From positions 1 to 64,000 of the forward strand of contig JAFGLW010000013.1 in assembly GCA_016927905.1 (NCBI GenBank): a stretch of DNA of 64,000 nt. Reading direction: 5' to 3'. Shown here one piece after another: positions 35,579-44,138 of the stretch. The notes below the pieces were generated by a model that was not told the DNA's origin, ran no database searches, and was given only the letters and a program-made list of their open reading frames with translations. Both the position numbers and the translations under genes were made by a program. Origin of the DNA: a candidate division CSSED10-310 bacterium (GTDB lineage Bacteria; CSSED10-310; JAFGJC01). The stretch's first letter is position 1. The number at the start of each line of letters is the position of its first letter.

Positions 35579-35955
35579 GGTCCGGATCTCCACTCAAATC
35601 CAAATTCAGCGAAATCATAGCTGTAGACGGGTTGACCCGTTCTGTCCGGAAGCAGTCCCCACAAGCATAGTCCGTTCATCGGTGAGGATGCGCACGGTAC
35701 CGGTCCATCCTGCAGGGCTTCCTTTCCCTGCCGTCCCGGGCCGATTGGTTCGAGACGTTGGTAACCGTCGGGAAGCCGGAAGCCGAGCATATTTTCTTTG
35801 ATGTCATCCGGCAGTCTGAAAACATCCGGTTCGGCCGGTTGCCATGTGTATCCGTTCCGGTTGATATCGGATTGAATTTCATTCAGGGATGGTCCAGCGA
35901 ATGCGGGAAATGCCGGGATGGTCAGCAGGAGCCAGGGTATCGTCCAGAATTTCAT
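35575..35955 (-). CDS. small exported protein, resembles a C1-peptidase N-terminus
   Basis: 126 residues with a signal peptide ('FWTIPWLLLTIPAFPAFAG'). The mature part ('LNEIQSDINRNGYTW', 'RLPDDIKENMLGF') recalls the propeptide region of bacterial papain-like C1 peptidases. It ends at 'FAEFGFEWRSGP', just where the catalytic domain would begin; no catalytic Cys, His or Asn follows. It may be a genuine small secreted protein or the remnant of a truncated peptidase gene. Family resemblance is from memory and weak. Confidence 0.5.
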   Translation of the reverse strand: MKFWTIPWLLLTIPAFPAFAGPSLNEIQSDINRNGYTWQPAEPDVFRLPDDIKENMLGFRLPDGYQRLEPIGPGRQGKEALQDGPVPCASSPMNGLCLWGLLPDRTGQPVYSYDFAEFGFEWRSGP

Positions 35956-36027
35956 GATTTTCCTCTAAAGAAAACAGTCGCAAACGGTAGATTTATTTCT
36001 GCAATATCGGTGCCGATCGGGGATATT

Positions 36028-37323
36028 TCACCGGGATTGTTCTATCGCGGGTTTTACTTTGAAAAGGTATTCTATCAGGTTCGCGGCAATCAACGAATGG
36101 CCGTTGGCATTGGGATGGCAGTCGTCCACAAAAAGGGGCACATCCGGATATTGACGGAAGAGCGGAACCAGATCGATCCCGTCAACGTGAGGGAAATTCC
36201 CGGCAATGTTCAGGGCAACGGTATTGTATTGTGCAATCGTATCGCGTTCTGTATCCAATTCCCGTGCGGTTTTAATTTCCTCGAAAGCTTCTTGTTCCCG
36301 GGCCTGATCCATCAGAAACTGCGATTTGAAATAGTGGAGAATCGGTAGTTCGGGGTACTTGATCAGCAATGTATCGAGTTCCGGTTCCGTTCCCGGGAAG
36401 CGCCGTGCGTCCATCAGCCAGTAGTCATCCAGGACGTACTGACATTGAAGCCGTTCCGTGGGTGTTCCGTCCTCCCGGACTTCGGTAATCCGCTGGGCGT
36501 TTAAAACCAGGGGAATATCCGGCCGGAGGGGGGAAGTGAGCAGGACCATCCGGATATTTCGTTCGGCGGTTGACCGGGCGAGTTCGGTCAGAATCTTCTG
36601 ATAATCTGTCAGAGGAACCCTCCGGACGATGCGCTGACCGAGTTGGACGGGCTGTCCGGGAAGGCGTGAAAGCGTGACATAGGATCGGCGTATCTGGTGA
36701 AAGATTGCAAACCGGTACAGAAAATTTCGGGTGGAGATTATCAGGGGAGATTGAGCGGCCGACTCCGGGTCGGTGAGATGAAAAAAAAGGGAATCGTTGA
36801 ATCCGAACCAGAAGATGATCATATCCGGATCCAGGGACCAGCCCAGGGCATTCATCAGTCGTTTTCCCTGGAAGGATGAATAACCGATTGTGCCCAGGTT
36901 GAGCACTTCGTATCCGGTGTTCAATTTCTGGCTGGCGATAAAATCCCTCAGGCGGCCGCAGAAGGTTTGTGATTCGGAGGGGACGCCGAATCCGAATGTC
37001 CGGGAATCCCCGATGCATGCGATCCGGGTGACACCCGGTTTTTTCTGCACGTTAAAATCCGGCCCCCGAAACCCGTGGCGATTCAGGTTTTCGGATTGCA
37101 TCAGCGGCGCGCCCGGTTTCAATTTCCACATCAGGAACCGGTCCGGTTCCTTGATCACGGATTGTTTGCGGTCGGCATCCTGTGACGCCAAAACGCGCAG
37201 TCTCCGGCAATCGTCCCTGAGATCGGGGAAGATCAGGCGAAGCGCCAATTCCAGGCCTGCCAGAATTCCCGCCGAAAGAAGCAGGGCAGCCATATTGAAT
37301 ACAAGCAGCTTCCCTGTTTTCAA
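36028..37323 (-). CDS. SGNH/GDSL-family hydrolase, membrane-anchored
   Basis: 431 residues. An N-terminal hydrophobic segment (FNMAALLLSAGILAGLELAL) should anchor or export it. SGNH blocks are all present: 'CIGDSRTFGFG' (Ser), 'NLGTIGYSS' (Gly), 'FWFGFNDS' (Asn) and 'VDDCHPNANGH' (Asp and His). Such enzymes are esterases or O-acetyl/acyl transferases on polysaccharides or lipids. The inserted region (about 250-350) is helical. Substrate unknown. Confidence 0.85.
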   Translation of the reverse strand: MKTGKLLVFNMAALLLSAGILAGLELALRLIFPDLRDDCRRLRVLASQDADRKQSVIKEPDRFLMWKLKPGAPLMQSENLNRHGFRGPDFNVQKKPGVTRIACIGDSRTFGFGVPSESQTFCGRLRDFIASQKLNTGYEVLNLGTIGYSSFQGKRLMNALGWSLDPDMIIFWFGFNDSLFFHLTDPESAAQSPLIISTRNFLYRFAIFHQIRRSYVTLSRLPGQPVQLGQRIVRRVPLTDYQKILTELARSTAERNIRMVLLTSPLRPDIPLVLNAQRITEVREDGTPTERLQCQYVLDDYWLMDARRFPGTEPELDTLLIKYPELPILHYFKSQFLMDQAREQEAFEEIKTARELDTERDTIAQYNTVALNIAGNFPHVDGIDLVPLFRQYPDVPLFVDDCHPNANGHSLIAANLIEYLFKVKPAIEQSR

Positions 37324-37424
37324 TGTTTGGTTGTCCGTCGAAATGTGTTGTGGTTTTTCCCAGAATTCCGGGTTTCGGGCCGGTCAGGCATCAGGAATTG
37401 TCCGGCAGGTTCCGGCGGATGAAC

Positions 37425-38132
37425 TTACTGATGAGTTTTCATGTCGACACTGGCTGGTCTGGCCCGTTCATTGATCAGTTTCACCAGTGTTTCCGTGAGG
37501 TTGTCCGGGCTGGTCAAGTTTTCGAAATAGCCTTTTGTTTCTGATGCCACCGCTTCGTAAATTTTCTGATTCCGGGGATTCAGATTCAGGCCGAGAATGT
37601 AAATGCCGTCGATGACCGGTCGGGTCCGGACTTCTTTCGCGGCCGCCAGGACATCCTGATCCAGGTCGTCGCCGCTTGCGGTCAACAGAATAATTGCATT
37701 CCAGGGCCAGGGTGGCTTGGTAACCGGAGGGATATCGTGTTCGGCTTCCCGTATGGCCACGGCGACCGGTGCTTTTCCGCTGGGTTTCAATCCGTCCAGG
37801 GCATTGCTCAGCGTCAGAGGATCGAACCATTCCACTTTGGTGACCGCCCAGGTGTCGGATGTGTCGGACTGCCGCCCGATCCGGGTTCCGAATGCCCGTA
37901 TACCCATGTTCAAACCCCAGCCTGAAGATTCATTGAGTTCTTCGAACGCTTTTTTGAGGCTATCACGGAGAATGTCGATTTTCTTTTTGTTATTCCAGTG
38001 TTTATTCATTGCATTCGAGGAATCGATGACCAGGACGAGGTTATGGGATTTGAGATCCAGGGTGCGAACCGGACCTCCCGTAAACAAGGCAATCGAAAGA
38101 CATCCTATCAACGCTGCAATTCTGTATCTCAT
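37425..38132 (-). CDS. exported von Willebrand factor A domain protein
   Basis: 235 residues. The ATG at 38132 follows GGGAGG and begins a signal peptide (MRYRIAALIGCLSIALFTGG). The vWA fold starts with 'NLVLVIDSSNAMNKHW': a MIDAS-like DxSxA where the third residue of DxSxS is Ala, so metal binding may be altered. Later parts ('WNAIILLTASGDDLDQDV', 'VIDGIYILGLNLNP') complete the Rossmann-like fold. Role unknown; vWA proteins usually mediate protein contacts. Confidence 0.85.
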   Translation of the reverse strand: MRYRIAALIGCLSIALFTGGPVRTLDLKSHNLVLVIDSSNAMNKHWNNKKKIDILRDSLKKAFEELNESSGWGLNMGIRAFGTRIGRQSDTSDTWAVTKVEWFDPLTLSNALDGLKPSGKAPVAVAIREAEHDIPPVTKPPWPWNAIILLTASGDDLDQDVLAAAKEVRTRPVIDGIYILGLNLNPRNQKIYEAVASETKGYFENLTSPDNLTETLVKLINERARPASVDMKTHQ

Positions 38133-38211
38133 GTGAACCTCCCACAATTTAAATCACCGCCAAACGGAAGTGGGGTCAAACGTTCAAACGATATATTCGC
38201 ATATTCCCCGG

Positions 38212-38248
38212 AAAAAAGCCAGCCGCAAGAATGTCAGGGCTGCTGCGG
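38212..38248 (-). terminator. Rho-independent terminator after the B12 radical SAM gene
   Basis: Just past the stop on the minus strand, CAGCC and GGCTG arms (38238-38242 and 38220-38224) or the alternative CCGCA/TGCGG pair can form a stem, followed by six T residues (38212-38217). The stems are short (5 bp) with a long loop. Confidence 0.5.
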
Positions 38249-38251
38249 TCG

Positions 38252-39775
38252 TTAAGAGGGATCGCTGCGCTTGAGAATTCTCCGGATTTTACCCAGGGCG
38301 CGGCGAACGAAAACGATGCCTGAAACGGCGATTGACACGATCGTCCGGGACAGAGGGCCCCGGCGGTTCAATATCCAGGGCTTGATCAGCGGTTTCAATA
38401 ATACACCGGGAAACCAGGCGAGATCCGAAAGGAAGAAGATCAGGTTGGCAGGCGCCGGGCTGAGGGCCCCGAAGTTTTTTCGATAGACCTGTTCGATCTC
38501 ATTCCCGATCCGGTTTTCCGCTCTGGCCTTTTCATACAGTTCCGTGCCGGGGTAGAAGATCAGAGATGACACTTTGATCCCTCTGGGTCTGGGAATTTTG
38601 GTGACGAGGTTCAGAGTGTCGATCAGATCCGATGTTGATTCCCAGGGATTATCGACGATGAAATGATAGTCCGGGGGCAGAAGCCTTCCGATGTTGCGGT
38701 TCAGAAGCCCGCATGTTTTAAGGATTTTATCGTTGGACAGACTGCGGTGATACATTTTTTTCGTCCGTTCGCTTCCGGTTTGTATTCCGACTTCGACATA
38801 CTTCAGGCCGGCGTCCAGGAGGGCTTTGAGTTTGCGTTCGGACAGGGTGATCGGGCTGAACTGCCCGGAGAAGGGGAGATTGATGCGGGATCGATACACT
38901 GCCGCGAACCGTTCGATTTCGTCATCGGATGCTTCCGAAAACGAATCGTCCGAGAAGGCGATGGCGTCGACATAATCGTTTTCTCTCAAATTGCATTCCA
39001 GTTCGGCGACCAGACTTTCCGGGCTGCGCCGCCGCAGATATTTCTGGCCCCGGTAGATGGCATGAATCATGTTTTCACAGCAGTATGCGCAATGGTAGGG
39101 GCACCCCCGGCTCATGAATGTTTGATAATGGTGATGCGGACCCAAACGGGACAGAGGCCCCATTCTCGACAATCTCAGAGCCTGTCCCCGGTCGAGGGGA
39201 ACGAGCCGCCCGGACTGGGTGTCCATCACGTAGTGTGCATTCAGCCGGTAATCGAGAAACGGGAGAGAATCCAGGTTCTGGATCAGGGGACGGACATCGT
39301 TTTGATGTATCCCGCCGTTTTCCGGATAGGCCAGATTCCGGGTAGCGAGTCCATCGTGTCCTTCCGACCACGCGTTCAGCAGATCCACCAGCATTTGTTC
39401 GCCCTCGCCGATTCCGATCAAATCGGCGATTTCGAGGGAACTGCTCACGGTGCCCATCGGGTGGTACCCGCCCCAGATAACCGGTAGATCCAGCCCGGTT
39501 TGAACCGCCCTGGTTACTTGAACCGCGAGATCGTAATAGTAGGAAAGAACGGATATCCCGACCAGATCCGCTCCGCGGCAAATGCTGATGACATCGTTCA
39601 TTGTGGATTTGCGGTAGGGAGGCAGGCGTTTGACGCCTGTCGACATCCTTTCAACCACCGGGGGAAGAAAAATGATCCGGGCGTCATGTCCGCCGGCCCG
39701 GCAATAGGATGACAGACTGCGGACACCGAGTGCACGGGTGTCCGGGCAGGAGTTTTCGATCAGAACAATACGCAC
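38252..39775 (-). CDS. B12-binding-domain radical SAM protein
   Basis: 507 residues. The N-terminal half has a cobalamin-binding-type domain ('VLIENSCPDTRALGVRSLSS', 'DLVGISVLSYYYDLAV', 'PVIWGGYHPMGTV'). The SAM/4Fe-4S motif CxxxCxxC is in 'MSRGCPYHCAYCCE', followed by the TIM-barrel core ('AIAFSDDSFSEAS', 'YVEVGIQTGSERTKKMYHR'). The hydrophobic tail may associate with membrane. GTG start behind GAGAGG. Such enzymes methylate or rearrange unactivated carbons; the product is not predictable. Confidence 0.88.
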   Translation of the reverse strand: MRIVLIENSCPDTRALGVRSLSSYCRAGGHDARIIFLPPVVERMSTGVKRLPPYRKSTMNDVISICRGADLVGISVLSYYYDLAVQVTRAVQTGLDLPVIWGGYHPMGTVSSSLEIADLIGIGEGEQMLVDLLNAWSEGHDGLATRNLAYPENGGIHQNDVRPLIQNLDSLPFLDYRLNAHYVMDTQSGRLVPLDRGQALRLSRMGPLSRLGPHHHYQTFMSRGCPYHCAYCCENMIHAIYRGQKYLRRRSPESLVAELECNLRENDYVDAIAFSDDSFSEASDDEIERFAAVYRSRINLPFSGQFSPITLSERKLKALLDAGLKYVEVGIQTGSERTKKMYHRSLSNDKILKTCGLLNRNIGRLLPPDYHFIVDNPWESTSDLIDTLNLVTKIPRPRGIKVSSLIFYPGTELYEKARAENRIGNEIEQVYRKNFGALSPAPANLIFFLSDLAWFPGVLLKPLIKPWILNRRGPLSRTIVSIAVSGIVFVRRALGKIRRILKRSDPS

Positions 39776-39857
39776 TGTATCCTCTCAACGCCGGCATGCG
39801 GACCGGCATCCCTGATTATCAATCACTTCAACCGGCAAGTCCAGCCGTGCAAGCGGC

Positions 39858-39889
39858 GGAAATACCCCGGTGGTATCGGGAGTATTTCC
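39858..39889. other. strong inverted repeat in a divergent promoter region
   Basis: GGAAATAC (39858-39865) pairs with GTATTTCC (39882-39889), and the inner CCCG (39866-39869) with CGGG (39877-39880): 12 paired positions, one bulged A and a 7-nt loop. It lies 45 nt upstream of the MEMO-AMMECR1 gene in the 158-nt gap between divergent genes. It could be an operator or an RNA hairpin. Confidence 0.5.
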
Positions 39890-39933
39890 CGTGCGGATCA
39901 AAACCATGTAATATATAGGGTGAGGGAGATGTC

Positions 39934-41487
39934 ATGAGGAGTGAAATGAGAATTTTGAAAGGGGTTGCAGTCATGATGGCAAGCATGCTGACTGGGTGGT
40001 TTGGAAGCGCCGGTTCGGCCCAGGTGCGGTCTCCGGCGGTTGCGGGAACCTGGTATCCGGACGATGCGGAGAAACTAGCTGAAACAGTCGATCAGTATCT
40101 GCTTCAGGCAGAAAACCCCGAGATTCAGGGTGATGTCGTTGGACTGGTCGCTCCCCATGCCGGGTTTGTCTATTCGGGTCCGGTAGCGGCGCATTCATAC
40201 AAGCTGGTTCAAGGGCGTCATTTCGACACGGTGGTTTTGCTGGGCAATGCGCACCGTGTGGGATTCAGGGGTGCCGCGCTGGATGGTGCAATGCGCTACC
40301 GGACCCCCCTGGGAGAGGTTCCGGTGGATATCGATTTCGTAAAAGCGCTGGCATCGCCCCGCCAGAATGTATCCATCGATTCGCATCCGCATCTTCAGGA
40401 ACATTCTCTGGAAGCGCAGATTCCATTCCTTCAGAGAACGCTGGCCGGCCGGTTCAAGATTGTACCCGTTCTGTTTGGGGTTCAACCGGGTGAAGCGTAT
40501 GACCATATCGTGAAGCGGATTGGGGAGCTTACCGAGGGCAAGTCGGTGTTGTTTGTTGCCAGCACGGATCTGACGCATTTTCCTTCTTACGGGGAATCGG
40601 TCCGGATCGACCAGGCCACGGTGGAGGCGATCGCGGCAATGGAACCGGCCAAAATCAGGCAGATTGAACGGAAGGAGTTATCCGCCGGTATCCCGGGACT
40701 GGATTGTGTTTTATGCGGGGATACTGCCGTATTTGCCTTGATTGATCTGGCCAGGAACAAAGGAGCGGACCACGGGGTGGTTTTGAACCGGGCAAATTCC
40801 GGGGATGTCCCGTTCGGTGACCGCGGCCGGGTAGTGGGATATGGCGCCGTCGCGTTTTTTGACCGGGACGGTGCGGATCCAAAACCCGATGAAGAAGTCA
40901 TTGAAACCGGTGGCGGCCGGCTTGACGAAACACAGCGCACAAAACTTCTGGGACTGGCCAGACACGTTCTGGAAACATCGGTGCGAACCGGCAAACCGCC
41001 GGTCATGAAGACGGGCGAACCTGTCTTTCTGGAGCCGAGAGGTGTTTTCGTCACGCTGAAAATCGAAGGAAATCTGCGTGGATGCATCGGGTATATTCTT
41101 CCCCGCAACTCCCTGTTCGATGCCATCGTTCAGAATACGGTCAATGCGTCCGCTCATGATCCCCGGTTTCCGCCGGTCGAGCCCGATGAACTGGACCGGA
41201 TCGATATTGAAGTGTCGGTTCTGACCGTTCCGGAACCGGTGAAGGAATATCGTGAAATCGAAGCGGGTCGTCACGGCATCATCTTGAAGAAGGGATCCCG
41301 ACAGGCGGTTTTTCTTCCCCAGGTCGCATCCGAACAGGGCTGGGATCTCGAGGAGACGCTTCGGCATCTGTCATTCAAGGCGGGTCTGCCTGCGGATGCC
41401 TGGAAGAGCGGATGTGAATTTGAAGTGTTCGAGGCGGAGGTTTTTGGAGAAAAGGAGCTGGGGCGGCACGGATATTCCGGCGGTTAA
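39934..41487 (+). CDS. exported MEMO-AMMECR1 fusion (AmmeMemoRadiSam B+A)
   Basis: 517 residues. Begins with an apparent signal peptide ('VAVMMASMLTGWFGSAGSAQ'), then a MEMO domain (about 30-295) whose three metal ligands known from human MEMO1 are present (His in 'VAPHAGFVYSG', His in 'LLGNAHRVGF', Cys in 'VLCGDTAV'). An AMMECR1 domain follows (about 325-510) with its LRGCIGY motif. In many prokaryotes these are separate genes next to a radical SAM enzyme of unknown function. No such third enzyme adjoins; the divergent radical SAM gene is of the B12-binding type. ATGs at 39934 and 39946 both have good ribosome sites. Confidence 0.9.
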   Translation: MRSEMRILKGVAVMMASMLTGWFGSAGSAQVRSPAVAGTWYPDDAEKLAETVDQYLLQAENPEIQGDVVGLVAPHAGFVYSGPVAAHSYKLVQGRHFDTVVLLGNAHRVGFRGAALDGAMRYRTPLGEVPVDIDFVKALASPRQNVSIDSHPHLQEHSLEAQIPFLQRTLAGRFKIVPVLFGVQPGEAYDHIVKRIGELTEGKSVLFVASTDLTHFPSYGESVRIDQATVEAIAAMEPAKIRQIERKELSAGIPGLDCVLCGDTAVFALIDLARNKGADHGVVLNRANSGDVPFGDRGRVVGYGAVAFFDRDGADPKPDEEVIETGGGRLDETQRTKLLGLARHVLETSVRTGKPPVMKTGEPVFLEPRGVFVTLKIEGNLRGCIGYILPRNSLFDAIVQNTVNASAHDPRFPPVEPDELDRIDIEVSVLTVPEPVKEYREIEAGRHGIILKKGSRQAVFLPQVASEQGWDLEETLRHLSFKAGLPADAWKSGCEFEVFEAEVFGEKELGRHGYSGG

Positions 41488-41500
41488 TGTGTTGATCGGG

Positions 41501-42295
41501 ATGATTGGGGAGCGGGATCAGAGCAGCAAGATACGGGTCGGCACGAGCGGGTATTCCTATTCAGACTGGAAGGGCGTATTTTATCCGGAAGATCTTCCGC
41601 GCGGGGATCAGCTCAATTTCTACGGCACCCAGTTCGATGTTCTGGAGATCAATTTCACGTACTACAAAATGCCTTCGCGGAAACAGATCGAGGGGATGAT
41701 CCGGAGGGCGGGCAGCCCGATGGAGTTCACGGTCAAGGCGAACCGGGAATTCACCCACGGTTCGGCGACCCCACGGCAGTTTTCCGCGTTTATGGAAGCG
41801 CTGGATCCAATGATTCGTGAAGACCGGCTCGGTTGCGTGCTGTTTCAGTTCCCCTACGGTTTCAAATGCAGTGATGCGGCCTGGAAACACATCGAGATGC
41901 TTGCCGGTAAGCTGGGTTCGATCCGTGGGGCTGTGGAGTTCAGGCATGACAGTTGGATCAGCGACCGCACATTCCGAACCCTGGCGGACCTGAATCTTGC
42001 CTTCTGCTGCCTGGATCAACCGGATCTTCCGGGATTGCCGGGAATCATTTCGGCGGTCACCTCCAAAATCGCCTACATCCGGTTCCACGGTCGGAACCGG
42101 GATGCATGGTGGCGGCATGAACATGCCTGGCAGCGTTACAATTATTTATACGGCGAAGATGAACTGGCTGTGTGGGTACCGGTTATCCGGCGGATGGTAC
42201 AAGACACCGAAAGAATTTACGTTTTTTTCAACAACCATTACCAGGGTCAGGCGGTCACCAACGCCCGGATGTTGATGGCATTTCTGGATGGTTGA
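41501..42295 (+). CDS. DUF72 family protein
   Basis: 264 residues from the ATG at 41501; GTG at 41489 is an alternative and neither has a strong ribosome site. The DUF72 TIM-barrel signature is clear: 'IRVGTSGYSYSDWKGVFYP', 'FDVLEINFTYYKMP', 'FTVKANREFTH' and 'YVFFNNHYQGQAVTNA'. The biochemical role of DUF72 is not established as far as I know. It follows the MEMO-AMMECR1 gene closely and ends 26 nt from a convergent gene. Confidence 0.9.
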   Translation: MIGERDQSSKIRVGTSGYSYSDWKGVFYPEDLPRGDQLNFYGTQFDVLEINFTYYKMPSRKQIEGMIRRAGSPMEFTVKANREFTHGSATPRQFSAFMEALDPMIREDRLGCVLFQFPYGFKCSDAAWKHIEMLAGKLGSIRGAVEFRHDSWISDRTFRTLADLNLAFCCLDQPDLPGLPGIISAVTSKIAYIRFHGRNRDAWWRHEHAWQRYNYLYGEDELAVWVPVIRRMVQDTERIYVFFNNHYQGQAVTNARMLMAFLDG

Positions 42296-42321
42296 ACAGT
42301 GCGGTTTCGATCGGTGGCGGA

Positions 42322-43287
42322 TCATTCCCCGCGCAGTTTTGCCAGAAGCAGCCTGATGAACAGGGGGATCATGATTTCCATTCTGCCAATGATTTCAAAG
42401 CCTTCTCCGCCGTCCATGGATCCACGATGCACCACATTCATCAGAGGCCGGTATTCCGACAGGTGGTCGAAATTGGCTGTGACGAAGTTCCGGCAGGGTG
42501 TGCCATTCAAGTTATTGGCGCATGTCATGGCTTTCACATAGACTTCCGGAAGAATCACCGACGATCCGATGTTCAGGTGAACCCCGCCCCGCTGGAATCC
42601 CTGCAGAACTCCGACGAACAACTTGAAATCGATGAACGAGCCTTCCCCTGTGCGGGTCCCGTTCATATCCGGATGCATGTGGATGATATCCGTCCCGATG
42701 GCGACATGCACGGTGACCGGGATATTTCGTTTCACGGCCTGGGCGATCAGGCTGTGAGATGTGTAGGGGAGATTTTCCCGTAGAATTTTATTGCCGATGG
42801 CCTGTCCCAGGCCAATGGATTGATCCGATGCATCATGGGCCGCGCCGTTGAGAAATTCTCCGGTTTCCCTGGCCATACCGAAATCGCCCGTCGCAATGTG
42901 ACCGCTCATCTCCTCGGATGTTTCACCGATCATGGCGATTTCCGTATCATGAATGGCTCCTGCGCCGTTGGTGGCGACAGCCTGGACGATGCCGTGCCGC
43001 ATCAGCTCGATAATGAGCAGTGACAGGCCGTACTTCACGATGTGGGGGCCCAGGGCCCAGGTAACCGGGAATCCGGCTGTGCGGGCTGCCAGGATATGCT
43101 CGACGAGTGATTTCAGGCTGTCTGCAGCGTTGGTCCGGTGTCTGATTTTGGGAAGCGATTCAAGGAATTCGCCGAATCCGCTTCCGGGAGCCGGAACACC
43201 AGCGAACTCCGAGATTTTCACCAGATTCTTGCGGTCAGACAGGGGAATACGTCTGATCCGGGACAAATCAGCCGGTTTTAATTCCAT
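42322..43287 (-). CDS. deoxyhypusine-synthase-like protein
   Basis: 321 residues. Segment order parallels deoxyhypusine synthase: 'ALGPHIVKYGLSLLIIELM' with 'AVATNGAGAIHDTEIA' (DHS has a similar helix then TTAGG), 'NIPVTVHVAIGTDIIHMHP' (DHS 'IPVFSPALTDGS') and 'VHLNIGSSVILPEVYVKAM' (DHS GGGVVK region). The DHS catalytic Lys is not obviously conserved, so a different NAD-linked reaction is likely; eukaryotic-type eIF5A is absent from bacteria. RBS AAGGAG precedes the ATG. Same strand as the rfaE2-like gene 56 nt upstream. Confidence 0.65.
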   Translation of the reverse strand: MELKPADLSRIRRIPLSDRKNLVKISEFAGVPAPGSGFGEFLESLPKIRHRTNAADSLKSLVEHILAARTAGFPVTWALGPHIVKYGLSLLIIELMRHGIVQAVATNGAGAIHDTEIAMIGETSEEMSGHIATGDFGMARETGEFLNGAAHDASDQSIGLGQAIGNKILRENLPYTSHSLIAQAVKRNIPVTVHVAIGTDIIHMHPDMNGTRTGEGSFIDFKLFVGVLQGFQRGGVHLNIGSSVILPEVYVKAMTCANNLNGTPCRNFVTANFDHLSEYRPLMNVVHRGSMDGGEGFEIIGRMEIMIPLFIRLLLAKLRGE

Positions 43288-43343
43288 CAGCCAGTCTCCT
43301 TCAATTCTCAGTGCGGATCATTCCGCTCTGACGCGTCACCGTT

Positions 43344-44138
43344 TCAACAGGGAAATTGCTTGCCTGCGTAGTGTTTCAGGACATCGGAGGTTGAAAAATG
43401 ACCGTTCATGGGCAGAATATCGATTGATCCACTCCATTCTGACAAGAGATTTCTTTCCTGACGGACCCGGTCTTCCAGGTAACTTCCGCCCTTGACATGA
43501 ATATTGGGTTTGATGATGCGAAGTGTATTCAATGGTGAGTCTTCATAGAATGTGAAGACATAATCGACCGCAGAAAGCTGGCACAGCAGCGCGGCCCGGA
43601 ATTCCTGGTCATGAACCGGGCGGTCCGGACCCTTGAACCGTCTGGTGGATGTATCCGAATTGATCAGAACCATCAGGCGGTCGCCTCTGGACCTGGCCTG
43701 TTGCAGGATATCGATGTGTCCGGGATGAAGCACATCGAAACATCCGTTTACGGTCACCAGGATCCCGTGTCTGTCAGTGGGCAGCAGGTCTGCCGGGACA
43801 GACCGGCCGGGGAAAAAACACCGATGCCGCTTGTTCGCGATGAAATCACCGATCAATCTGCCGGTCTCGCCTTCGTCCGGAACCGGCGCGTCATCCCCTG
43901 TTGAATCCTCCCCGGGCCGAAACGCCCGGAATGTGACGTCCAGATTGAACGCGTTGCAGAAGGCCAGCCGGTCCGCAATGTCCGGCAGGTACCAATGCGG
44001 TTTTCCCGGCAGCAGGCGGACGGTTGCATCCGACCCGGCGATTTCTTTTAATTTCAGAATCCAGGCGAGGTTGCGTTTGTGGAACACCTCGAACCGACCC
44101 GTGATGTGAACGGATGTTCCGGGGTATTCAGGATGCAT
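43344..44138 (-). CDS. RfaE2-like nucleotidyltransferase with degenerate N-terminal copy
   Basis: 264 residues from the ATG at 44138, which overlaps gmhA by 11 nt. Residues about 118-264 are a D-glycero-beta-D-manno-heptose-1-phosphate adenylyltransferase-type domain: 'VTVNGCFDVLHPGHIDIL' (HxGH), 'LINSDTSTRRFKGPDRPV', 'IKPNIHVKGGSY'. Residues about 8-95 look like a decayed second copy: 'VHITGRFEVFHKRNLAWIL' matches the same motif with HxGH changed to HKRN. With gmhA next to it, an ADP-heptose role is likely. The in-frame extension upstream runs through gmhA and was rejected. Confidence 0.85.
   Translation of the reverse strand: MHPEYPGTSVHITGRFEVFHKRNLAWILKLKEIAGSDATVRLLPGKPHWYLPDIADRLAFCNAFNLDVTFRAFRPGEDSTGDDAPVPDEGETGRLIGDFIANKRHRCFFPGRSVPADLLPTDRHGILVTVNGCFDVLHPGHIDILQQARSRGDRLMVLINSDTSTRRFKGPDRPVHDQEFRAALLCQLSAVDYVFTFYEDSPLNTLRIIKPNIHVKGGSYLEDRVRQERNLLSEWSGSIDILPMNGHFSTSDVLKHYAGKQFPC

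Noticed and set aside
38252-41487. Reading the divergent radical SAM gene as the AmmeMemoRadiSam enzyme
   Set aside because: It has an N-terminal B12-type domain and is not the short PflA-like enzyme of that system.
43313-43326. GCGGA-TCAT-TCCGC hairpin before the DHS-like gene
   Set aside because: Five-bp stem without T-tract; too common in this CCGG/CGG-rich DNA to call a terminator or operator.
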